6,141 bases of DNA from UBA8687 sp964564655 (lineage in GTDB: Bacteria; Nitrospinota; Nitrospinia; Nitrospinales; VA-1): assembly GCA_964564655.1 (NCBI GenBank), contig CAZMBO010000087.1, forward strand, positions 1-6,141, in the 5' to 3' direction. Under the pieces are notes generated by a model that saw only the letters and a program-made list of their open reading frames with translations, made no database searches and had not been told where the DNA came from. The position numbers were made by a program, and so were the translations under genes. This document shows, piece by piece, positions 1-6,130 of the stretch; position 1 is the first letter of the stretch; each line of letters begins with the position of its first letter.

Positions 1-152
1 AAAAAATCCAATCTATTATCGGTTTAGTATTTTCGCGCTTTCGCTGTTAGTTATTTAAGAAACAATTTTGAATTCATTAATACTACCTGATTTTAAATCC
101 ACCACATATAAAATAAAGCTAATCCTATTCTCACCTCAAAGAAGCCACAATT
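1..152 (+). promoter_or_regulatory. rho leader and probable promoter region
   Basis: This gene-free AT-rich stretch must supply at least part of the control of the rho operon if the operon starts here. Promoter-like hexamers are present but weak. TTGAAT (68-73) is followed after 18 nt by TTTAAA (92-97), and TAAAAT (109-114) matches the -10 consensus at five of six positions but lacks a good -35 partner. From 81 to 152 I count about 19 C and 4 G, a C-over-G bias of the type seen in Rho loading sites. Near the left edge TTTCGC occurs twice (31-36, 39-44). I see no end of an upstream gene. The exact promoter is not resolved. Confidence 0.35.
138..144 (+). promoter_or_regulatory. Ribosome binding site of rho (weak)
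   Basis: The purine run AAAGAAG lies 8 nt before the ATG at 153. It lacks the GG core of a strong Shine-Dalgarno site, but its spacing fits the first ATG. A second in-frame ATG at 162 (Met4) is also possible and would remove only three residues. Confidence 0.45.
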
Positions 153-1412
153 ATGACTCAAATGAACATAGAAGAACTTAAGTCTAAAACTATATCCGAG
201 CTCACAAATATTGCCAAAGATCTAAAAATTCAGGGCCATAGCGGTCTTAGAAAGCAAGACCTGATTTTTAGAATACTGGAGGCCAAGACCGAAAAAGATG
301 GTTTAATGTTCGGTCAGGGGGTATTGGAGATTCTCCCTGACGGATTCGGTTTCCTAAGAGCCCCTACCTATAACTATCTGCCGGGTCCAGATGACATATA
401 TGTTTCTCCCTCGCAAATCCGAAAATTTGATATGCGCACGGGCGATACCATTTCCGGTCAGATTCGACCTCCTAAAGACAGCGAGCGCTATTTTGCCTTG
501 TTAAAGGTAGAGGCCATCAACTTTGAGAATCCGGACAAAACTAAGGATAAAATATTATTTGACAATCTGACTCCTCTCTACCCTGAGGAACGGCTTCGTT
601 TGGAAACTCCGGGTGGGAAAGATTACAGCGCTCGCGTAATGGACTTGATGACCCCTATTGGTAAGGGACAACGTGGGCTGATCGTAGCCCCGCCTCGTAC
701 CGGGAAAACCATGTTATTGCAGTCGATGGCAAATAGCATCAGTACTAATTTTCCGGAAGTTGCTCTGATCGTGCTTTTGATTGACGAAAGACCTGAAGAG
801 GTAACAGATATGGAACGCTCAGTCCGTGGAGAAGTCATAAGCTCAACTTTTGATGAACCGGCCCAGCGACATGTGCAGGTGGCAGAGATGGTCATTGAAA
901 AGGCCAAGAGGTTGGTGGAACACAAGCGAGATGTTGTTGTCTTGCTCGATAGCATTACTCGCCTGGCTCGGGCGTACAACGCAATTGTTCCGCCCAGCGG
1001 AAAAGTGTTGTCAGGCGGTGTTGACTCTAATGCCTTACAACGTCCAAAAAGATTCTTCGGCGCTGCTAGGAACTTGGAAGAAGGTGGAAGTCTTACCATC
1101 ATAGCTACTGCTTTGGTTGATACAGGAAGCCGCATGGATGACGTTATTTTCGAAGAATTTAAAGGTACGGGTAATATGGAAATCGTACTCGACCGCAAAC
1201 TGGCTGATAAGAGAACCTTTCCCTCTATTGATATCAACCGATCTGGTACTCGCAAAGAGGAGCTTCTTTTGCCCGAAGCAGACCTTCAGCGCGTGTGGCT
1301 TTTAAGAAAAGTTTTGCTCCCTATGGGTATCCATGATACGATGGATCTTCTACTACAAAAGATTAAAGAATCAAAAACAAACGCCGAATTTTTAGCGACT
1401 ATGAACTCGTGA
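153..1412 (+). CDS. rho: Transcription termination factor Rho
   Basis: This is the hexameric RNA-dependent ATPase/translocase that loads on untranslated C-rich RNA and ends transcription by RNA polymerase in the cytoplasm. At 419 aa it has the length of E. coli Rho. In order one sees the N-terminal helical Rho_N domain (about 5-48) and the cold-shock-like RNA-binding fold with DGFGFLR (63-69) and YVSPSQIRKF (83-92). The RecA-like motor follows: Walker A GLIVAPPRTGKT (175-186, K185), the catalytic-glutamate segment LIDERPEE (E212), Walker B VVVLLDS (261-267), Q loop with SGKVLSGGVD (282-291), and arginine finger in NRSGTRKEE (R367). There is no insertion in the N-terminal domain of the kind found in some high-GC Gram-positive Rho proteins. 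Start is ATG 153, with ATG 162 as an alternative; the N-terminal domain is complete either way. The stop is TGA. It is first in the likely operon, with rpmE 10 bp downstream. All motor residues are present, so it should be active. Confidence 0.99.
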   Translation: MTQMNIEELKSKTISELTNIAKDLKIQGHSGLRKQDLIFRILEAKTEKDGLMFGQGVLEILPDGFGFLRAPTYNYLPGPDDIYVSPSQIRKFDMRTGDTISGQIRPPKDSERYFALLKVEAINFENPDKTKDKILFDNLTPLYPEERLRLETPGGKDYSARVMDLMTPIGKGQRGLIVAPPRTGKTMLLQSMANSISTNFPEVALIVLLIDERPEEVTDMERSVRGEVISSTFDEPAQRHVQVAEMVIEKAKRLVEHKRDVVVLLDSITRLARAYNAIVPPSGKVLSGGVDSNALQRPKRFFGAARNLEEGGSLTIIATALVDTGSRMDDVIFEEFKGTGNMEIVLDRKLADKRTFPSIDINRSGTRKEELLLPEADLQRVWLLRKVLLPMGIHDTMDLLLQKIKESKTNAEFLATMNS

Positions 1413-1422
1413 CGGTGAAACA

Positions 1423-1650
1423 ATGAAACAGGGTATTCATCCAGAATATTTCGAAACGAATGTCCGCTGCGCTTGTGGGGCTGAAGTGGAAACACGGACC
1501 ACCATGAAAGATTTGCATTTGGAAATTTGCTCGCAATGCCACCCTTTCTTCACAGGCAAACAAAAACTTCTAGATACAGCAGGTCGCATTGAGAAGTTTA
1601 AACGTAAGTACTCCAAAGTAAAACCTCAGGATTCAACAATTCCCCAGTAG
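1423..1650 (+). CDS. rpmE: 50S ribosomal protein L31, zinc-binding (C+) type
   Basis: L31 (bL31) sits on the large ribosomal subunit and bridges to the small subunit. The 75-aa product starts with the family pattern MKQGIHPEYF and carries CAC at C16/C18 and CSQC at C36/C39, the four-cysteine zinc site of the C+ paralogue. The family signature HPFFTGKQ follows at 40-47, and the C-terminus is a basic tail. In many bacteria C+ L31 is exchanged for a cysteine-free paralogue under zinc shortage. No Zur-like palindrome is evident here, and the gene appears to be expressed from the rho promoter. The start ATG has GGTGA (1414-1418) only 4 nt upstream, so translation may be partly coupled to rho, whose stop is 10 bp away. 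The stop is TAG, a codon read only by RF1, and the RF1 gene is next. Confidence 0.98.
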   Translation: MKQGIHPEYFETNVRCACGAEVETRTTMKDLHLEICSQCHPFFTGKQKLLDTAGRIEKFKRKYSKVKPQDSTIPQ

Positions 1651-1684
1651 CTCCCCTTCTTTTCTTTCCCTGCTTTTCCTGCTT
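1651..1684 (+). promoter_or_regulatory. Polypyrimidine tract between rpmE and prfA (possible Rho loading site)
   Basis: Thirty-two of 34 bases are C or T (14 C, 18 T; G only at 1672 and 1681), beginning directly after the rpmE stop codon. The transcript would be unstructured, untranslated and rich in YC dinucleotides, which Rho's primary site prefers according to published structures. It is shorter than a typical full rut site, although C-rich sequence continues on the rpmE side (TCCCC at 1641-1645). It could instead be plain spacer. Its role in attenuation is inference. Confidence 0.35.
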
Positions 1685-1698
1685 AAAACAGAAACTCT

Positions 1699-1704
1699 AA
1701 AGGT
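1699..1704 (+). promoter_or_regulatory. Ribosome binding site of prfA
   Basis: AAAGGT lies 7 nt before the ATG at 1712, a normal Shine-Dalgarno match and spacing. It fixes that start and suggests that RF1 is translated independently of rpmE rather than by reinitiation. Confidence 0.7.
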
Positions 1705-1711
1705 AATTCCC

Positions 1712-2779
1712 ATGTTCGATAAGTTGAAAATGGTTGAAAAACGTTACAACGATCTAAATGATTTGCTCAGTGATCCAAAAATCATTGCTCAGCAATCCGA
1801 GTTCCAGAGATATGCTAAAGAACAATCCGATTTGACGCCAATTGTAAACAGGTTTCAGGATTTACAAAATTATGTCAAGCAATTGGAGGAGAATAAAAAA
1901 ATTCTGGAAGAAGAAAAGGATTCGGAATTGCTTAAGATGGCAGAAGAAGACCTAATTCAGGTAGAAACACAAAAACAAAAAGCCGAGGAAGATTTAAAAA
2001 TTCTTCTCTTACCCAAAGACCCACGTGATGAACGTAATGTGATCGTTGAAATTCGTGCTGGAACGGGAGGAGAGGAGGCAGCCCTTTTTTCAAACGACCT
2101 ATTCCGAATGTATTCTCGTTATGCAGAAGAAAAAAAGTGGCAGGTAGAAATATTAAGCTCCAATTTAACGGGAAAGGGTGGTTTTAAAGAAGTAATTTTT
2201 AATATTTCTGGAAAAGGGGTATACAGTAGGTTGAAATATGAAGGCGGAACCCATCGCGTACAAAGAGTTCCCGATACAGAAAGCCAAGGACGCATTCATA
2301 CTTCTGCGGTCACTGTAGCAATTCTTCCCGAAGTGGAAGACGTTGATATTAAGGTCAATCCCGCAGATATAAAAATTGATGTGTACCGCGCATCTGGCCC
2401 CGGCGGGCAAAGTGTCAATACCACTGATTCGGCGGTGCGACTCACCTATGTGCCAACGGGAATGATCGTCACATGTCAGGATGAAAAGTCACAACATAAA
2501 AACCGTGAAAAGGCTATGAAAGTTTTAAGGGCTCGGTTGTATGATGAAGAACAGAAAAAAATGCATGATGAGCAGGCAAGTGAAAGAAAACAACAAGTCG
2601 GATCGGGGGACCGCAGTGAACGTATTCGAACATATAATTTTCCGCAAGAAAGGGTCACGGACCATCGTATCGGACTTACCGTACACAAGTTGACTGCCAT
2701 TATGGAAGGGGCTCTTGACGAAGTCATCGATGCTTTAAGTCTGTATTTCCAATCCGAAGCACTTAAAGCCAACATCTAA
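1712..2779 (+). CDS. prfA: Peptide chain release factor 1 (RF1)
   Basis: RF1 recognises UAA and UAG in the ribosomal A site and triggers hydrolysis of peptidyl-tRNA. The 355-aa length is typical. Residues 1-100 form the charged helical first domain, rich in Glu/Lys at 56-98. The stop-codon recognition element is the PxT form (P187-D188-T189 in RVPDTESQGRIHTSA), which separates RF1 from RF2, where the tripeptide is SPF. The catalytic GGQ is at 231-233 within RASGPGGQSVNTTDSAV (226-242), and the KSQHKNREKA segment (259-268) is the usual RF1/RF2 follow-on. Q233 is the expected target of the methyltransferase encoded next. The start has a good ribosome binding site 7 nt upstream. The stop is TAA, one of RF1's own codons, and only two sense codons separate it from the in-frame start of prmC. 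A frame-shift site of the kind in RF2 genes is neither expected nor seen. Confidence 0.98.
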   Translation: MFDKLKMVEKRYNDLNDLLSDPKIIAQQSEFQRYAKEQSDLTPIVNRFQDLQNYVKQLEENKKILEEEKDSELLKMAEEDLIQVETQKQKAEEDLKILLLPKDPRDERNVIVEIRAGTGGEEAALFSNDLFRMYSRYAEEKKWQVEILSSNLTGKGGFKEVIFNISGKGVYSRLKYEGGTHRVQRVPDTESQGRIHTSAVTVAILPEVEDVDIKVNPADIKIDVYRASGPGGQSVNTTDSAVRLTYVPTGMIVTCQDEKSQHKNREKAMKVLRARLYDEEQKKMHDEQASERKQQVGSGDRSERIRTYNFPQERVTDHRIGLTVHKLTAIMEGALDEVIDALSLYFQSEALKANI

Positions 2780-2785
2780 AAAAGG
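2778..2785 (+). promoter_or_regulatory. Purine run abutting the prmC start codon
   Basis: AAAAAAGG touches the ATG at 2786 with no spacer, too close for normal Shine-Dalgarno pairing to place that codon in the P site. No GG-containing alternative lies in the last codons of prfA. This favours translation of prmC by ribosomes that terminate at the prfA TAA (2777-2779) and reinitiate, i.e. translational coupling. Confidence 0.45.
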
Positions 2786-3649
2786 ATGGATACAAATATA
2801 AACTCATTTCTAAATTGGTCCCAAGACCAATTAGCCCAAGCAGGTATTTTCTCACCTCGATTGGACTCAGAAATTATTCTTGGTCACACTTTAAAGCTTT
2901 CACGAATCGACCTTCGGATCCAGTCCAAAAGGGTTCTAAATGAATCTGAAAAAAAACTTGGAAAAATAAATATCGAACGCCGACGGAAGCGAGAACCTGT
3001 TTCTCAAATTGTTGGACATCAAGAATTTTGGTCACTCGATTTTATAGTAGATGGAAATGTTCTGACACCCAGACCTGAAACGGAAATACTGATCGAAACA
3101 GCTTTGAATTGCCTATCACCTTTTTCTTCTAAAATTCTGGATTTGGGAACGGGTTCGGGAATCATCCCTACAATAATGGCTAAAGAAGTTCCCGGTTGTC
3201 AGTTTACAGCCTTGGAAATTGACCCTAAGACTTTGAGTATTGCTAAAGAAAATGCAGCGCGTCATGGTGTGGCGGATAGAATCAAATTTGTTTGTGCGGA
3301 TATGAGAAAAGAAGATTGGTCAGGAATTTATTCTATGATTGTATCGAACCCACCCTATATACCATCGACAGATATCCATAAATTAATGCCAGAGGTTCAT
3401 AATTATGAGCCAATAAAAGCCTTGGACGGAGGGCTTAAGGGTCTGGATTTTTACCAAGATATTATTCCTATGGCTAGGGATCGACTTGAGGATAATGGGT
3501 ATTTAATTTTAGAAATCGGTCATTCTCAAGCGAGTGAAGTGATAACTATATTGGATAATTTATCGTGTTACAAAAATGTGGAAGTGATTCAGGATTATTC
3601 GGGTTATGACCGTGTGATTAAAGCACAAAAGGGAAGCCCTAATGGATAA
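2786..3649 (+). CDS. prmC: Release factor glutamine N5-methyltransferase PrmC (HemK)
   Basis: PrmC uses S-adenosylmethionine to methylate the amide nitrogen of the GGQ glutamine in RF1 and RF2, which speeds peptide release. The 287-aa product has the N-terminal helical substrate-recognition domain (about 1-85, with PRLDSEIILGH at 24-34 and FWSLDF at 81-86). The Rossmann methyltransferase domain follows: TPRPETE (94-100), SAM-binding DLGTGSG (119-125), an acidic residue at the end of strand 2 (ALEIDP, E144), and the catalytic NPPY (188-191) that binds the target glutamine. ALDGG (212-216) is also typical. The start is supported by alignment of the N-terminus with known PrmC lengths and by the lack of other nearby starts. 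The gene is in frame with prfA 6 bp downstream of it, and its last 8 bp overlap murA. It lies directly beside its substrate's gene. Confidence 0.97.
   Translation: MDTNINSFLNWSQDQLAQAGIFSPRLDSEIILGHTLKLSRIDLRIQSKRVLNESEKKLGKINIERRRKREPVSQIVGHQEFWSLDFIVDGNVLTPRPETEILIETALNCLSPFSSKILDLGTGSGIIPTIMAKEVPGCQFTALEIDPKTLSIAKENAARHGVADRIKFVCADMRKEDWSGIYSMIVSNPPYIPSTDIHKLMPEVHNYEPIKALDGGLKGLDFYQDIIPMARDRLEDNGYLILEIGHSQASEVITILDNLSCYKNVEVIQDYSGYDRVIKAQKGSPNG
3631..3636 (+). promoter_or_regulatory. Ribosome binding site of murA inside prmC
   Basis: GGGAAG, within the last codons of prmC, ends 5 nt before the murA ATG at 3642. It is a moderate match and supports this start, which overlaps the end of prmC (ATGGATAA contains both the start and the stop). 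Confidence 0.5.
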
Positions 3650-4895
3650 GATCGCTATTGAAGGCGGCACGCAGTTGAAGGGGACGGTGAGAATGAGCGG
3701 TGCTAAGAATGCAGTGTTGCCCATTCTTGCTGCCACTTTATTAACTCGAGGGCGAAATATTATTCAAGGGGTTCCAAAAGTCCGCGATGTGGCTACGATG
3801 ATCAAACTATTGGAAGATTTAGGTGTAGAAGTAGAAAGTTACCACAACGAAAAAATTATTTTGGATACCTCCAGAGCAGATAACCCGGAAGCGCCGTATG
3901 ACCTGGTTTCTACTATGCGAGCCTCTTGTCTGGTACTCGGTCCTTTATTGGCAAGACTAGGAAAAGCACGCGTCTCATTGCCTGGGGGTTGTGCTATTGG
4001 AGAGCGACCCATCGATCTACATGTTAAAGGGCTGGAAGCGATGGGGGCAAAAATCACATTGGAGCATGGTTATGTTCACGGCAAGGCCGATTGTCTTAAG
4101 GGGATACAATTTTACTTTGATACGGTTTCGGTGACGGGCACTGCAAATTTGATAATGGCAGCGGTTTTAGCGGAGGGGGAAACACTTCTAGAAAACGCAG
4201 CAAAAGAACCAGAAGTGGTTTTTCTTGCCGATATATTGAATCTGGCAGGAGCAAAAATCTCAGGTCATGGAACAGATATTATTACTATCCAAGGAACGAC
4301 TTCCCTCAAACCTATCGAATGCACGATTTTTCCTGATCGCATTGAGACAGGTACATTTATGATTGCAGCAGCAATAACACAAGGAGATGTAACGATTGAA
4401 AATTGTATTCCAAAGCATGTGGAACCCATTGTTTTGAAGCTCCAAGAGGCTCAAGTTGAAGTTGAAATCAGTGAAAACAAAATCAGAGTAAAAGGTAAAG
4501 GCCCTATCAGTTCTGTTAATGCCAAAACCCATCCTTACCCTGGTTTTCCTACCGATATCCAGGCGCAGTTTATGGCTTTGATGACTTTAGCGCAAGGACA
4601 GAGTATTATCGCGGAGACTGTTTTTGAAAACCGGTTCATGCATGTTTCGGAATTAAAAAGAATGGGTGCCGATATTTCTTTGGATGGTCATACAGCAATC
4701 ATAAATGGTGTGAAGAGTCTTTCAGGGGCACCTTTGATGGCTACCGATTTGCGTGCAAGTGCTTCTTTAGTTTTAGCGGCCTTGGCAGCTAAAGGTCTAT
4801 CCATAATTTCGCGAGTTTATCATATCGATCGTGGTTATGTGGACATTGAAAAAAAGTTATCGAAACTAGGCGCACAGATACGCCGAATAAAATAA
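3642..4895 (+). CDS. murA: UDP-N-acetylglucosamine 1-carboxyvinyltransferase MurA
   Basis: MurA transfers enolpyruvate from phosphoenolpyruvate to UDP-GlcNAc, the first committed cytoplasmic step of peptidoglycan synthesis. The 417-aa product spans both domains of the inside-out alpha/beta barrel. Visible family residues are K22 in SGAKNAVLPIL, R93 in TMRAS, the catalytic loop LPGGCAIGERPIDLH with C117 (Cys115 of E. coli), D305 in PGFPTDIQAQF, and R397 in YHIDRGY. Cys rather than Asp in the loop is the form that fosfomycin alkylates, so the enzyme should be of the fosfomycin-sensitive type. No second copy is in view. The start overlaps the end of prmC by 8 bp, implying coupled translation, and the stop is TAA. 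Placement of murA after prmC is recurrent in several Gram-negative lineages and ties cell-wall precursor synthesis to the translation-termination operon. Confidence 0.99.
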   Translation: MDKIAIEGGTQLKGTVRMSGAKNAVLPILAATLLTRGRNIIQGVPKVRDVATMIKLLEDLGVEVESYHNEKIILDTSRADNPEAPYDLVSTMRASCLVLGPLLARLGKARVSLPGGCAIGERPIDLHVKGLEAMGAKITLEHGYVHGKADCLKGIQFYFDTVSVTGTANLIMAAVLAEGETLLENAAKEPEVVFLADILNLAGAKISGHGTDIITIQGTTSLKPIECTIFPDRIETGTFMIAAAITQGDVTIENCIPKHVEPIVLKLQEAQVEVEISENKIRVKGKGPISSVNAKTHPYPGFPTDIQAQFMALMTLAQGQSIIAETVFENRFMHVSELKRMGADISLDGHTAIINGVKSLSGAPLMATDLRASASLVLAALAAKGLSIISRVYHIDRGYVDIEKKLSKLGAQIRRIK

Positions 4896-5004
4896 ATTTT
4901 TCTGCGACTCGATTATGCTGGTATTTATACGCACTTATTTTACTGAGAAATCAAATATATCTAGTTATACGCCCCATTAGAGAGCGCTGGTAAAGGGTAA
5001 ATTA
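4896..5004. other. Intergenic region between murA and the heptosyltransferase gene
   Basis: This 109-bp AT-rich gap is the largest between genes in the window. I find no GC-rich hairpin followed by a T run, and no -35/-10 pair with acceptable spacing. The octamer TTATACGC occurs twice (4925-4932 and 4965-4972), exactly 40 bp apart on the same strand, and a six-base palindrome AGCGCT lies at 4983-4988. The downstream gene may therefore be read through from murA or use a promoter too divergent to recognise. Confidence 0.4.
4992..4997 (+). promoter_or_regulatory. Ribosome binding site of the heptosyltransferase gene
   Basis: AAAGGG lies 7 nt before the ATG at 5005. It is among the best Shine-Dalgarno matches in the window and settles the start, which gives an N-terminus about 12 residues longer than in E. 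coli WaaF. Confidence 0.7.
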
Positions 5005-6084
5005 ATGGATGAATCCCAACCCCTATACGATCAGGATATTCACAGCATCATTTTGTGGATGCCAAATTGGATTGGCGATGTGGTATTGACTCTTCCATCT
5101 GTGCAATCTTTGCGCCGAGCTTATCCAAAGGCTCGTATAACTGCCGTAGTAAAATCTCCCTCCGATGAACTACTTCTAGGTCACCCCGCAATCACCACAG
5201 TATTGTCCTTGCCGTCCGGTTCAGGGTCTGGATTCTGGAAGAATGTAGAGTTTGCGCGCAGACTGAAAAAATATCGATATGATGTGGGTATTGTTTTTCC
5301 GAATTCATTTAGCTCGGCGTTTTTATTAAGCTTAACAGCAGCAAAATACAGACTGGGATATAATACTGATGGAAGAGCTATTTTTCTGACCCACCCGATA
5401 CTTACCACGGCCGATCTTAAAAAAAGCCAATACCGCGTTGATTATTATTTTAAAATTTTTTCCCCATTAAGAATAGATAATCCAGATGCTTTCTTTAGCC
5501 CTGTTACCCAACAGGAAGGAGATTTATCGGTTCGGCAAGCACTATTGAATATGGGATTGGAGGACGATGAAGAGTTTATCACCCTTCATCCAGGAACATC
5601 AAAGGTAGAAAGAAGCTGGCATGTAGAACGTTTTGGTGTTTTATGTCAAAAAATACTTAAAGCAGACGAGAAAAAATTGGTTTTACTTGGAACAAAATCT
5701 GAAGAAAATATTCTGAATAGGATTCAGGGTTATTGTCCTCCAGGCAAGGTCATAGTTACACCTCCAATGAATTTAAGGGTGTTGGCAGGAGTTCTGAAAA
5801 AAAGCCGAATTTTTATTGGGAATGATAGTGGAATGATGCATCTTGCTGCGATGGTGGGCACACCCATTGTAGGAATATTTGGCCCTGGCAACTCCAAAAC
5901 TACAGGTCCTTATATGGATGCTAAGTATTATGAGATTTTGACCAAGAACTATTCTTGCTCACCTTGCCGACAACATTTTTTTAAGGAATGCAAACCATCT
6001 CCACACAATAAGCCTTATTGTCTGGAAGATATAACTGTGAAAAATGTGCACGATGCGTTGCATCGTCTTTTGAAAAGAGTTTAG
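5005..6084 (+). CDS. waaF: Lipopolysaccharide heptosyltransferase II-like protein (GT9 family)
   Basis: Glycosyltransferase family 9 enzymes of this type use ADP-L-glycero-D-manno-heptose to add heptose to the LPS inner core at the cytoplasmic face of the inner membrane. The 359-aa protein is a GT-B fold. The N-terminal half starts with PNWIGDVVLTLPSVQSLRRAYP (D25 matching the catalytic base position), then VFPNSFSSA (97-105), a pattern shared with WaaF. The C-terminal donor half has LHPGTSKVERSW (194-205), LLGT (227-230) and IGNDSGMMHLAAMVGTP (271-287) with IFGPGN (291-296). There is no signal peptide or membrane helix. A cysteine group near the C-terminus (C318, C321, C329, C339) is absent from E. 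coli WaaF. WaaF (heptosyltransferase II) fits better than WaaC, but family 9 members of other specificity (WaaQ-like) cannot be excluded. ATG 5059 (Met19) is an unlikely start because it would cut the first beta strand. The stop is TAG. Confidence 0.87.
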   Translation: MDESQPLYDQDIHSIILWMPNWIGDVVLTLPSVQSLRRAYPKARITAVVKSPSDELLLGHPAITTVLSLPSGSGSGFWKNVEFARRLKKYRYDVGIVFPNSFSSAFLLSLTAAKYRLGYNTDGRAIFLTHPILTTADLKKSQYRVDYYFKIFSPLRIDNPDAFFSPVTQQEGDLSVRQALLNMGLEDDEEFITLHPGTSKVERSWHVERFGVLCQKILKADEKKLVLLGTKSEENILNRIQGYCPPGKVIVTPPMNLRVLAGVLKKSRIFIGNDSGMMHLAAMVGTPIVGIFGPGNSKTTGPYMDAKYYEILTKNYSCSPCRQHFFKECKPSPHNKPYCLEDITVKNVHDALHRLLKRV

Positions 6085-6106
6085 AGCTTAAAAATTTTTT
6101 TAAGTT
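6085..6106. terminator. A/T-only inverted repeat after the heptosyltransferase gene
   Basis: CTTAAAAA (6087-6094) and TTTTTAAG (6097-6104) are exact inverted repeats two bases apart, extendable by one G-T and one A-T pair. A run of seven T lies at 6095-6101, but it is part of the stem rather than after it. The lack of GC pairs makes this a poor intrinsic terminator. It could act as a weak 3' end or be chance in AT-rich spacer. Confidence 0.25.
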
Positions 6107-6126
6107 TGATGACTGTTGATCTATTC

Positions 6127-6130
6127 AGGA
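6127..6130 (+). promoter_or_regulatory. Possible ribosome binding site of a gene beyond the window
   Basis: AGGA occurs 11 nt before the right edge in otherwise AT-rich spacer. A start codon just outside the window would have suitable spacing. Nothing else in 6107-6141 supports a gene. Confidence 0.15.

Noticed and set aside
31..44. TTTCGC direct repeat with a GCG-CTTT-CGC mini-hairpin at the left edge
   Set aside because: A three-base-pair stem and a six-base repeat are too short to distinguish from chance.
623..1255. A 210-codon open frame on the - strand inside rho
   Set aside because: It lies wholly antisense to the most conserved motor region of rho, its product is a low-complexity Ser/Arg/Leu-rich sequence with no family motifs, and no ribosome binding site is evident. 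It is a by-product of rho codon usage.
1651..1711. Intrinsic terminator between rpmE and prfA
   Set aside because: The tract has C/T runs but no complementary G/A-rich arm to form a hairpin, so an intrinsic terminator is not supported. A Rho-type site is the only termination model that fits.
1877..2010. Purine-rich, Glu/Lys-rich stretch in prfA that could look like an inserted low-complexity segment
   Set aside because: It falls in the helical first domain of RF1, where charged helices are normal, and the total length is that of an ordinary RF1.
2476..2775. A 99-codon open frame on the - strand inside prfA
   Set aside because: It is antisense to the conserved RF1 C-terminal region, with a Ser/Cys-rich product and no recognisable domain. 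It is best explained as a shadow frame.
4896..5004. Promoter for the heptosyltransferase gene
   Set aside because: TATGCT (4914-4919), TATATC (4956-4961) and TTATAC (4965-4970) resemble -10 boxes, but none has a -35-like hexamer at 16-18 nt, so no specific promoter is called.
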